Translations under genes and position numbers: made by a program
Notes under the pieces: model-generated
What the model was told of the DNA's origin: nothing
What the model saw: the letters and a program-made list of their open reading frames with translations, nothing else
Database searches by the model: none
From: Methanoregula sp. UBA276
GTDB lineage: Archaea; Halobacteriota; Methanomicrobia; Methanomicrobiales; Methanospirillaceae
NCBI GenBank assembly: GCA_002508495.1
Contig: DANA01000131.1
Span: forward strand, 1 to 5,528
Direction of reading: 5' to 3'
Length of the DNA stretch: 5,528 nt
Part shown: in pieces, positions 1 through 5,281 of the stretch
How positions within the stretch are numbered: the first letter of the stretch is position 1
Layout: every line of letters starts with the position of its first letter

Positions 1-1103
1 GCCTCGTAATCGATGGAGCAACGGAGCGTGGAAGTGACCGTTTTTAAGATCTTCTTGCGCATCACCACGTCCGGCAGGGCAAATTCAACGACTTCATCGA
101 ACCGGCGCCACGCAGCCTCGTCGAGGAGTTGCGGGTGGTTGGTTGCGCCGATTAACAGGACACCATCGCGGATCAGGTTGATTTTGTCGATGTTTTTCAA
201 CAGCGAGTTGACTGCCCGTTTCATGGCGCCATGGTCATCAGAGGTACGGCTCTTGGCAACAAAATCGAATTCATCGATGAAGAGGATCGCCGGGGAAAGT
301 CTCTTTGCCAGTTCGAAGATGCGGTCGATGTTCTTCGAGGTCTCTCCCAGGTACTGGGAGGTGATCATCGAGAGGCGGACTTCGAGGATCGGCATGTGCA
401 TGGTACGGGAGAGGGAGAGTGCAAGGGAGGTCTTTCCCGTGCCGGGCGGGCCGACAAAGAGGAGTTTTCCGATCTCGTAAATCCGGTGCCGCTGCAGGAA
501 TTCACGGTGGATGAGGGAATGCTTGACTTTCTCGATGACGTCGAGTTGTTCCGGCGTGCAGATAAGGTCGCCGATATGCAGCTCGATCTCCTCGGGTGCA
601 TTGAGGATGACGAGGTCAAGGGCGCCTCGGAGTTTCTCGTCTTCGCCGATCAGTTTGGAGAGCCGGGCGTCGAGGTGCGCCTTGGTGTCTTCGCAGGGGG
701 GGTTTGCCGCCCGGATCTTCTCATAATCAATACCCGAAGTTTTCATATCCGCGTAAAAAAACGCGAGTGCCGGGTTCTTCACGATGAAGGGGATGCCCCC
801 CTGCTTGAGGAACCACTGGGCTGCAGGTTCAAGCGCGGTTATCCTGAGCCGCTGCCCGAACTCTTCATAGGAGACAAACGGGTTTTCCTTGAGTTTCTGG
901 TGGGCATCGGCGATCGCGAGGGATTTTTTGATGAGGCCGTCGCTGACATACACGGGGCGTTTGACCTGTGAGTTGCTGGTGGCACCGAAGATCTCCCGGC
1001 ACGGTGGCGTGAGGTCATTGATATCGAGTGCCGGGTTCTGGTTGAATATTTCCGCGGTGAGAACGATCTCCATGATGCGCAGGACTTCTGAATCTTCGGA
1101 CAT
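1..1103 (-). CDS. AAA-family ATPase, C-terminus beyond window
   Basis: This reading frame opens at ATG 1103 and runs without a stop to the window edge, giving 367 complete codons. The C-terminal half holds a classical AAA module: Walker A GPPGTGKT (residues 218-225), a pore-loop-like QYLGE (250-254), Walker B ILFIDEFD (273-280), sensor 1 IGATNHP (318-324) and the second region of homology with the paired arginines of AWRRFDEVVEF (331-341). All catalytic elements look intact, so it should hydrolyse ATP and, by family analogy, remodel or thread proteins as a cytoplasmic oligomer. Residues 1 to about 185 form an N-terminal region that I do not recognise, presumably for substrate or partner binding. 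The start is supported by AAGGT at 1111-1115, 7 bases upstream. It follows the methionine aminopeptidase gene by 44 bases on the same strand, so cotranscription is likely. The AAA assignment is secure; the specific role is unknown. Confidence 0.93.
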   Translation of the reverse strand, partial: MSEDSEVLRIMEIVLTAEIFNQNPALDINDLTPPCREIFGATSNSQVKRPVYVSDGLIKKSLAIADAHQKLKENPFVSYEEFGQRLRITALEPAAQWFLKQGGIPFIVKNPALAFFYADMKTSGIDYEKIRAANPPCEDTKAHLDARLSKLIGEDEKLRGALDLVILNAPEEIELHIGDLICTPEQLDVIEKVKHSLIHREFLQRHRIYEIGKLLFVGPPGTGKTSLALSLSRTMHMPILEVRLSMITSQYLGETSKNIDRIFELAKRLSPAILFIDEFDFVAKSRTSDDHGAMKRAVNSLLKNIDKINLIRDGVLLIGATNHPQLLDEAAWRRFDEVVEFALPDVVMRKKILKTVTSTLRCSIDYE

Positions 1104-1147
1104 AGCTGTAACCTTACGTATTCTTCCCGGAAGTGAATAAGGCTATC

Positions 1148-2026
1148 TCAGCCCCGTGTGGTGACGATGCACCCATCCTCAGTGACGATGATGGTGTGTT
1201 CGTGCTGGGAGACGAGAGAACCGGGAATATCTGCAAGAACCGGATAAACATGGAGGGTCCCGGATCGAACGAGCGAGGGAAGGGCGAGGTCCAGTTTCCT
1301 GTCCCGCAGCCAGCGGCGGGAAAAAGGCAGGCCGCAACGGTCTTTGATCTTCTTCATAATGGTCCGTGCCGCCGGTATCCTGACAGGTTTGTCCGAAACC
1401 TGGGAATAGATCTCACGGCGAAACTTCTCTCCCACGTTGCCACTGCCGGTTGTTGCAAATGGTTCGACGGCAAAGACCATTCCTTCAGAAAGGACCGGAC
1501 CTCCCATGTTGCTGATATTGGGGATTGTCGGCGACCGGTGCAGGGAGAACTGCCCGAGGCCATGGCCGGTCAGGTTAGCGATGGGCCGGTACCCCCGCCT
1601 CTCGATCTCCTGCTGGACGGCAGCGCCAAGGTCCCCGGCAGTTGCGCCCGGGCGGACTTTTGCTATTGCGGATTCGAGTGCCGCCTCCGATGCCTGGAGG
1701 AGAAGGGAATTGGTCCCGAGGTCAACAGTCGTTGCTGTATCGGCAATATACCCGTCCACAGCGACCCCGAGGTCCAGTTTTACCACATCACCCCGCTGGA
1801 AGATCCGTGGGTCTTCCGCCGAAGCGGTGTCATGTGCCGCGTCCTCGTTGAGGGAGACATTGACCGGGAATGCCATCATTACGCCCTCCTCCTCTATTCG
1901 TGCCTCAACCGACTCGACCAGCTCCAGATAGGGTGCGCCCTCCGTTATATGAGAAGCCCCTTCTTTCAGGATGGCAGCGGCAATCCGGCCTGCCTCGCGA
2001 TAGTTATCGAATTCCTCGTCATTCAT
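1148..2026 (-). CDS. map: Type II methionine aminopeptidase
   Basis: A 292-residue cytosolic metalloprotease (family M24) that removes the initiator methionine from nascent proteins when the next residue is small. The five expected dinuclear-metal ligands are visible: D85 in KLDLGV, D96 in IADTA, H155 in TGHGLG, E188 in AVEPF and E276 in QHEHT; the Asp-Asp spacing of 11 is canonical. A probable substrate-contacting His lies in NEDAAHD (H65). About 85 residues lie between E188 and E276, containing the helical insertion that marks type II (archaeal/eukaryotic) enzymes, and the length fits archaeal members. The start ATG overlaps the stop of the upstream Xaa-Pro peptidase gene in an ATGA, with GAGG about 10 bases before it inside that gene, so translation is probably coupled. 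No N-terminal extension is present. Confidence in function is high. Confidence 0.96.
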   Translation of the reverse strand: MNDEEFDNYREAGRIAAAILKEGASHITEGAPYLELVESVEARIEEEGVMMAFPVNVSLNEDAAHDTASAEDPRIFQRGDVVKLDLGVAVDGYIADTATTVDLGTNSLLLQASEAALESAIAKVRPGATAGDLGAAVQQEIERRGYRPIANLTGHGLGQFSLHRSPTIPNISNMGGPVLSEGMVFAVEPFATTGSGNVGEKFRREIYSQVSDKPVRIPAARTIMKKIKDRCGLPFSRRWLRDRKLDLALPSLVRSGTLHVYPVLADIPGSLVSQHEHTIIVTEDGCIVTTRG

Positions 2027-3150
2027 AGGATTAAATCCTCGGAAAATGTGGTGAAATTGGCAAACCCTTTCCTGGTGACCGCGCCGATGTCCTCGATCCG
2101 CACGCCGCCTGTTTCCGGGTAATAGAGTCCGGGCTCAATGGTTATGACATTGCCCGTTTCCAGCGCTCCGCCCGCAGGGCCGACCGTGGGCAATTCATGT
2201 ACCTGGAGACCAACCCCATGACCGAGGTTGTGGACAAATCCCCGGGTGTTGCTCTCGTACCCGTGATCGGAAAAGAAGTCGACAACGTTCTGGTAAATAT
2301 CTGCCCCGGATACCCCGGCACGGGTGCGGGAGATCGCGAGCCGTTTCGCTTCAAGCAGGGTTGTATACATCTCAAGGATCTCTCGGGATGGTTTTCCTCT
2401 CACCACGGTTCGGGTCATGTCGGCATAATAGCCGCTTGCCTCCTCCACCGGGAAGATGTCGATGATGATCGGCTCATCGGCATGGAGCGGGCCGGTGCCG
2501 GTATGGTGGGGAATTGCCGTGTCCTTCCCGCAGGCAACGATGGTATCAACCGCCGTGCAGCCGTGTTCGAGCAGCACGCAGTGCATGGCATACCGCACGT
2601 ATTCCGATGTCAGGGGCTTATCCTTGAGGTGCAAAATTCCTTTTTTTACCGCTGATTTCCTGATAAGGGAGACTGCCTGCTCCATGGCAGCCTCTGTGAT
2701 GCCCTGCACCCGCTTCATGGTCGTTATCTCGGCACGGCTCTTTTTTGCACGCATGGTCTGGATCGTGCCGTGGTCAACAACGACCGTGCAGTATTCTTCC
2801 AGCGCCCGTGCAAGGGCGACCGGAAAATGCGGGGGGACCATAACCGTCTTTTTTGCCTGGCCCGCAATCATGCGTGCGGTTGCCCGGAGCGGGTCTTTCT
2901 CTCTCTTGAGAATATCGGGGAGGCCGGCCTGCGTCCGTGTCATCACTGCAGACGGCGATTCACGGGAGGCGCGGATGGCCTCCATCTGGGATACGATAAT
3001 GGTCCCTTTCCCGCTCCCGTTAAAGAAGTAGACAAACGGGTCACTGGTCGTGAACCGGGTCAGGTACCGCATATCTGCATCCCGTGATGAGGCATACATA
3101 ACAAACGTGTCCGCACCTGCGGAATGCAGAGCGTCAGATAATGGATCCAT
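2023..3150 (-). CDS. Xaa-Pro peptidase (prolidase/aminopeptidase P type), family M24
   Basis: A 375-residue M24 metallopeptidase predicted to cleave peptides or dipeptides at Xaa-Pro bonds in the cytoplasm. Residues 1 to about 135 match the creatinase-like N-terminal domain in size and position; about 145-375 is the pita-bread catalytic domain. Metal ligands are D231 (IIIDIFP), D244 (YYADMTRT), H311 (LGHGVG), E339 (TIEPG) and E353 (RIEDIG), with the substrate-pocket HHTG at 215-218. The two aspartates are 13 residues apart rather than the usual 11, a slightly longer hairpin. I chose ATG 3150 (MDPLSDAL): the frame stays open upstream to an ATG at 3222, but that would overlap the divergent gene and consume the promoter region. 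There is no good Shine-Dalgarno, so the message may have a very short leader. The stop overlaps the methionine aminopeptidase start. Prolidase versus aminopeptidase P cannot be settled from sequence alone. Confidence 0.9.
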   Translation of the reverse strand: MDPLSDALHSAGADTFVMYASSRDADMRYLTRFTTSDPFVYFFNGSGKGTIIVSQMEAIRASRESPSAVMTRTQAGLPDILKREKDPLRATARMIAGQAKKTVMVPPHFPVALARALEEYCTVVVDHGTIQTMRAKKSRAEITTMKRVQGITEAAMEQAVSLIRKSAVKKGILHLKDKPLTSEYVRYAMHCVLLEHGCTAVDTIVACGKDTAIPHHTGTGPLHADEPIIIDIFPVEEASGYYADMTRTVVRGKPSREILEMYTTLLEAKRLAISRTRAGVSGADIYQNVVDFFSDHGYESNTRGFVHNLGHGVGLQVHELPTVGPAGGALETGNVITIEPGLYYPETGGVRIEDIGAVTRKGFANFTTFSEDLIL

Positions 3151-3177
3151 TACACTAGCAGTGTGCGCTGAAACGTC

Positions 3178-3190
3178 AAGTACTTTTATT
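3178..3190. promoter_or_regulatory. Putative bidirectional TATA box between divergent genes
   Basis: The 60-base divergent spacer contains AAGTACTTTTATT, AT-rich and part-palindromic (AAGTACTT at 3178-3185). Read rightwards, TTTTATT lies about 25 bases before the start codon at 3211, which would give a leaderless or nearly leaderless message. Read leftwards, AATAAAAGTA lies about 26 bases before a point roughly 8 bases upstream of ATG 3150. One element could therefore serve both genes. This is inference from archaeal promoter spacing; no transcription start is known here. Confidence 0.45.
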
Positions 3191-3210
3191 CCGGGGTTGA
3201 TACTCCAGTG

Positions 3211-3456
3211 ATGGATGCGCAAGCCAAAGAACTGTTCCGATGGAAATTTTACAGCCTTGCCCTGCAGCTCAACGCGATCATCCTGCTCGTTGCTCTTGCG
3301 GTTATTGCCCTGTTCCTTGCACCCGTGCAGTTCCGTTTTCCCGTTGTTGCGGTTCTTCTTGCCTCGGCGTGTGTCCTGGGATATTTTTTCCGGAAAAAAT
3401 ATTTCCAGACCCGGGCATGGCTTGATGAGCAGCCGGACAAAAAGGAAGATGAGTGA
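3211..3456 (+). CDS. Small two-helix membrane protein, function unknown
   Basis: An 81-residue protein that I cannot assign to a named family. It has a short charged N-terminus (MDAQAKELFRWKF), a hydrophobic segment at about residues 15-38, a brief break around P38-F43, a second hydrophobic segment at about 44-60, then a basic stretch (FRKKYFQ) and an acidic/basic tail ending KKEDE. This suggests a helical hairpin with both ends on the same side, the basic residues after the second helix arguing for the cytoplasm. A GTG at 3208 is an alternative start; I prefer ATG 3211. GGGGTTGAT at 3193-3201 resembles the archaeal Shine-Dalgarno and sits 9 bases upstream. It is divergent from the peptidase operon and 36 bases before the regulator gene, with which it may be cotranscribed. 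Codon-like composition and the clean membrane pattern support a real gene. Confidence 0.72.
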   Translation: MDAQAKELFRWKFYSLALQLNAIILLVALAVIALFLAPVQFRFPVVAVLLASACVLGYFFRKKYFQTRAWLDEQPDKKEDE

Positions 3457-3492
3457 TCCCAGCTACGGAGAATAGTATCGGGAGTACCTGCC

Positions 3493-3777
3493 ATGCTGAA
3501 CCGGATGAAGGAAGAGATCGAGCTGATGAGTCGTCATCTTGATGTTGCGCGCGCGGTAGCAGAGCACCAGCCTATCGGCATCATGAAACTCTCGGAACTT
3601 CTGGATCTCCCCTCGCACCGTATCCGGTACTCGCTGCACGTGCTCGAGCAGGAGGGGTATCTCCGTGCCTCACCGGAAGGTGCTGTTGCCACCCCGCGGA
3701 CGCTGGAACTCTTCGAATGCCTTGACCAGGATATCAATGACCTGGTCCGGCTCCTGGAATCGATGAAGGAAAAATAG
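3493..3777 (+). CDS. Winged-helix transcriptional regulator
   Basis: A 94-residue protein with an N-terminal helix (about 3-24), a helix-turn-helix at about 29-56 (KLSELLDLPSHRIRYSLHVL, then EQEGYL), a short wing (ASPEGAVATP, about 59-68) and a C-terminal helix at about 70-93 rich in Leu, Asp and Glu that could dimerise. The PIGIMKLSELL and RYSLHVLEQEGYL patterns resemble a small family of archaeal predicted transcriptional regulators, possibly COG3388; this is from memory and unchecked. GGAG at 3481-3484, 8 bases upstream, supports ATG 3493 over the in-frame ATG at 3505. No sensor or ligand domain is present, so any signal must come through a partner or its C-terminal helix. It follows the small membrane protein gene closely and precedes the tRNA cluster; its target is unknown. 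Confidence 0.82.
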   Translation: MLNRMKEEIELMSRHLDVARAVAEHQPIGIMKLSELLDLPSHRIRYSLHVLEQEGYLRASPEGAVATPRTLELFECLDQDINDLVRLLESMKEK

Positions 3778-3800
3778 CCGGATCCATGGGGCCGGGCCCC

Positions 3801-3826
3801 GGTCGTTCTGGCATGAATCAACGACC
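3801..3826. repeat. Inverted repeat, 7-bp perfect arms
   Basis: GGTCGTT (3801-3807) and AACGACC (3820-3826) are perfect inverted copies separated by 12 bases. The repeat lies 24 bases after the regulator stop and ends 10 bases before the TATA-like element of the tRNA-Asn gene. It could be a hairpin in the 3' untranslated region of the regulator message or an operator; the sequence does not decide. Confidence 0.5.
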
Positions 3827-3836
3827 TATAGTTACC

Positions 3837-3844
3837 TTTAAAAG
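3837..3844 (+). promoter_or_regulatory. TATA box of the tRNA cluster
   Basis: TTTAAAAG is AT-rich in a GC-rich setting and is preceded by TTACC, which could act as a BRE. Transcription would begin about 25 bases downstream, near 3864-3868, leaving a short 5' leader of roughly 14-18 bases before tRNA-Asn for RNase P to remove. It is the only convincing promoter ahead of the two tRNA genes. Confidence 0.6.
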
Positions 3845-3868
3845 TCCCTAAAAAGAATAGTTTAGGAC
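3844..3868. repeat. Imperfect inverted repeat over tRNA initiation region
   Basis: GTCCCTAAA (3844-3852) and TTTAGGAC (3861-3868) are inverted copies with one unpaired C and an 8-base centre. The repeat fills the space between the TATA-like box and the inferred transcription start of tRNA-Asn, so a bound dimer would cover the initiation site. It could also be chance in AT-rich promoter DNA. Confidence 0.45.
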
Positions 3869-3881
3869 GCAATTTACGCGA

Positions 3882-3954
3882 GCCTCCCTAACTCAGTTGG
3901 TAGAGTGTCGGACTGTTAATCCGAATGTCACAGGTTCGAGCCCTGTGGGGGGCG
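3882..3954 (+). tRNA. tRNA-Asn (anticodon GUU)
   Basis: The full cloverleaf folds: acceptor GCCTCCC (3882-3888) with GGGGGGC (3947-3953, one G-U pair), D stem ACTC/GAGT, anticodon stem TCGGA/TCCGA (3908-3912 and 3920-3924) around loop CTGTTAA with anticodon GTT at 3915-3917, and T stem ACAGG/CCTGT around TTCGAGC. The discriminator base at 3954 is G, as expected for tRNA-Asn. No CCA is encoded and no intron is present. Confidence 0.97.
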
Positions 3955-3961
3955 TTTTTTT
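3955..3961 (+). terminator. T-run between the tRNA genes
   Basis: Seven consecutive T residues directly follow the tRNA-Asn discriminator base. Archaeal RNA polymerase terminates at such runs without needing a hairpin. Only 12 bases separate the two tRNA genes and the second has no separate promoter, so termination here would have to be partial. Confidence 0.5.
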
Positions 3962-3966
3962 ATCAA

Positions 3967-4041
3967 GGGCCCGTAGCTCAGTCCGGTTAGAGCGCCCGGC
4001 TCATAACCGGGCGGTCATGGGTTCGAATCCCTTCGGGCCCA
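3967..4041 (+). tRNA. tRNA with CAU anticodon (elongator Met or Ile2)
   Basis: A 75-base cloverleaf: acceptor GGGCCCG (3967-3973) with CGGGCCC (4034-4040), D stem GCTC/GAGC, anticodon stem CCCGG/CCGGG (3995-3999 and 4007-4011) around loop CTCATAA with anticodon CAT at 4002-4004, discriminator A, and no CCA. The anticodon stem lacks the three stacked G-C pairs of initiator tRNA, so it is not the initiator. The GGGCCCG acceptor resembles archaeal isoleucine tRNAs, so this may be tRNA-Ile2, whose C34 is modified to agmatidine to read AUA; elongator Met is the alternative. The T stem ATGGG/CCCTT (4017-4021 and 4029-4033) contains a U-U mismatch at its second pair. Confidence 0.93.
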
Positions 4042-4050
4042 TTGGCAAGG

Positions 4051-4069
4051 TTTGTCTTTTTCTTCGTTT
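4051..4069 (+). terminator. T-rich terminator after tRNA cluster
   Basis: A pyrimidine-rich stretch with 13 T residues in 19 bases, including a run of five (4057-4061), starts 10 bases after the second tRNA. This fits archaeal intrinsic termination, which depends on T-rich tracts. Confidence 0.5.
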
Positions 4070-4129
4070 CCTGTCCTGGCAAAGGAGACGATTGATTTTC
4101 TCACCGGGTCTTTTTATTTGACCGTCAGG

Positions 4130-4136
4130 TATATTT
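4130..4136 (+). promoter_or_regulatory. TATA box of the methyltransferase gene
   Basis: TATATTT lies 38 bases before ATG 4175, predicting a transcript start near 4156-4160 and a leader of about 15-19 bases. A second AT-rich stretch, TTTTTATTT at 4111-4119, lies further upstream and is a weaker alternative. No clear Shine-Dalgarno is seen in the leader. Confidence 0.55.
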
Positions 4137-4174
4137 GAAAACCTTTCTATCCCAAAACAATCTAAACGAGCACC

Positions 4175-5206
4175 ATGAAGTGCCCGGTGTGCGGGATGGA
4201 CTGCGTAAAGTCGGCAAAGGACCTGCTGGCTACGCTCTCTTCGTTTTACACCCCATGCCCGGAATGCAGCAGCCGAATGCTCGACAAACACCGGCCCCAT
4301 GCCCGCCTCGATTATGCCCCTTCCTGTTCCTGCGGAAAACGGTTTATTGACGAGGTCTTTGCGCACATCTACGTGATCATGACTGATATGGGTGATCTTA
4401 CCCTGCAGGACCCGCTCATAGCTGCGGGATCACCTCTTATCCATCCCGGTATCGCGCTGGACCGGCCGCCGTTTCTGCCGCATGACTCCCTTGTCCTCCT
4501 CTCGTCACGGGTCACCAGGAAGACCGCTGAAAAGCTGGTACGGGAGGTCCCGGAGGTCCGGGGGGTTGTCAAGACCGGGGATTTTGTGCCGGGAATAGCG
4601 GGCCCGGACCTTACGACCGTCCCCCGCACCTATGAACTTTTGGCTGGCTGCGATGTCCGGGCGGATATTTTCCCTCTCCCCACCGGTCCGCTGGTCATCT
4701 ACAAGCAGCAGTCCCTGGTCCATATCGAATTCCCCCGGGCGGGTTATCCCAAACTCCGGTCCCTGGTGAGCAAAGTCGGCAGTCCGCCCGTCCCGTTCTT
4801 TGTTGATGCCTGCAGCGGTGTCGGGACGCTCGGTCTTGCTGCCGGGTGTCTTGGCGTTCCGCATGTCATCCTGAACGATGCCTGGTACGCGTCGGCATTC
4901 TGGTCAGCGTTCAACCTTGAAGTGAACCGGGAGTATCTGAAAATAGATCGTGTCAGGATCTTCGAGCAGATCGCGGATATGCAGAAGCACCCGGTCAGCC
5001 GTGACCAGATCCGGATCGCGGAGACCGATGGTGACCAGAGCATCGAGATTTACCAGGGCGACTTCCGTTCGCTGCCCGAGGTCATCCCGCCTGGTTCTTC
5101 CCCCCTTACGGCCCTTGATATTTTTGATAAAAATAACCCCCGTGCCCTGCAGAAGATCCGTGAAGAATGGGCCGGGAAAGTCGGTGGCGAGGTTTTTATC
5201 CCCTGA
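4175..5206 (+). CDS. Zinc-ribbon plus SAM-dependent methyltransferase-like protein
   Basis: A 343-residue protein. The N-terminus carries cysteines spaced like zinc-binding knuckles: C3-x2-C6 with C10, C28-x2-C31, and C51-x-C53. A middle region (about 95-200) resembles in outline the part of Trm5-type enzymes before the catalytic domain (for example VPEVRGVVKTGDF, 125-137, and TYELLAGCDVRADIF, 152-166), but this likeness is weak. The C-terminal third is a Rossmann-like SAM-binding fold: motif I FVDACSGVGTLG (209-220), an acidic strand end in VILNDA (D235), YQGDF (293-297) and ALDIFD (313-318). No NPPY-type motif is present, and the protein stops right after the strand GEVFIP, short of the usual last two strands. 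It is probably a methyltransferase of RNA or protein; the substrate is unknown. It is monocistronic, with its own TATA box, between tRNA genes and the SRP RNA gene. Confidence 0.85.
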   Translation: MKCPVCGMDCVKSAKDLLATLSSFYTPCPECSSRMLDKHRPHARLDYAPSCSCGKRFIDEVFAHIYVIMTDMGDLTLQDPLIAAGSPLIHPGIALDRPPFLPHDSLVLLSSRVTRKTAEKLVREVPEVRGVVKTGDFVPGIAGPDLTTVPRTYELLAGCDVRADIFPLPTGPLVIYKQQSLVHIEFPRAGYPKLRSLVSKVGSPPVPFFVDACSGVGTLGLAAGCLGVPHVILNDAWYASAFWSAFNLEVNREYLKIDRVRIFEQIADMQKHPVSRDQIRIAETDGDQSIEIYQGDFRSLPEVIPPGSSPLTALDIFDKNNPRALQKIREEWAGKVGGEVFIP

Positions 5207-5250
5207 TGCAGTTTCAGCGACGGCGCCTGGCCACAATCCCGGTAAAAAGC

Positions 5251-5258
5251 CTTTATTG
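5251..5258 (+). promoter_or_regulatory. Promoter of the 7S RNA gene
   Basis: CTTTATTG, with upstream AAAAAG, is centred about 27 bases before the inferred 5' end of the SRP RNA near 5282, matching archaeal TATA-box spacing. A second AT-rich element, TATATG at 5274-5279, lies just before the start where a proximal promoter element would be. The 75 bases between the methyltransferase stop and the RNA hold nothing else that I can recognise. Confidence 0.5.
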
Positions 5259-5281
5259 GGCGGTGAACAAAGGTATATGGG

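Noticed and set aside
231..971. 246-codon plus-strand open frame opposite the AAA ATPase gene
   Set aside because: It is antisense to a gene with intact AAA motifs, and its translation shows no recognisable domain; high GC keeps the opposite frame open.
2027..2039. Palindrome AGGATT-A-AATCCT just upstream of the methionine aminopeptidase start
   Set aside because: It encodes the last residues of the upstream peptidase and its one-base centre makes a tight hairpin unlikely; it is probably chance plus the embedded GAGG ribosome-binding site.
1133..2122. 329-codon plus-strand open frame opposite the methionine aminopeptidase
   Set aside because: The minus strand carries all five metal ligands of the enzyme; the plus-strand translation has no coherent motif and spans the peptidase gene boundary.
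3151..3222. 24-residue N-terminal extension of the Xaa-Pro peptidase from ATG 3222
   Set aside because: It would overlap the divergent membrane protein gene and run through the shared promoter; family alignment is expected to begin near MDPLSDAL at ATG 3150.
3788..3802. GC-rich near-palindrome as a bacterial-style terminator after the regulator gene
   Set aside because: The symmetry is imperfect and no T-run follows; archaeal termination depends mainly on T-rich tracts.
3897..4121. 74-codon plus-strand open frame across the tRNA genes
   Set aside because: It is a translation of the two tRNA genes and their spacer, not a protein gene.
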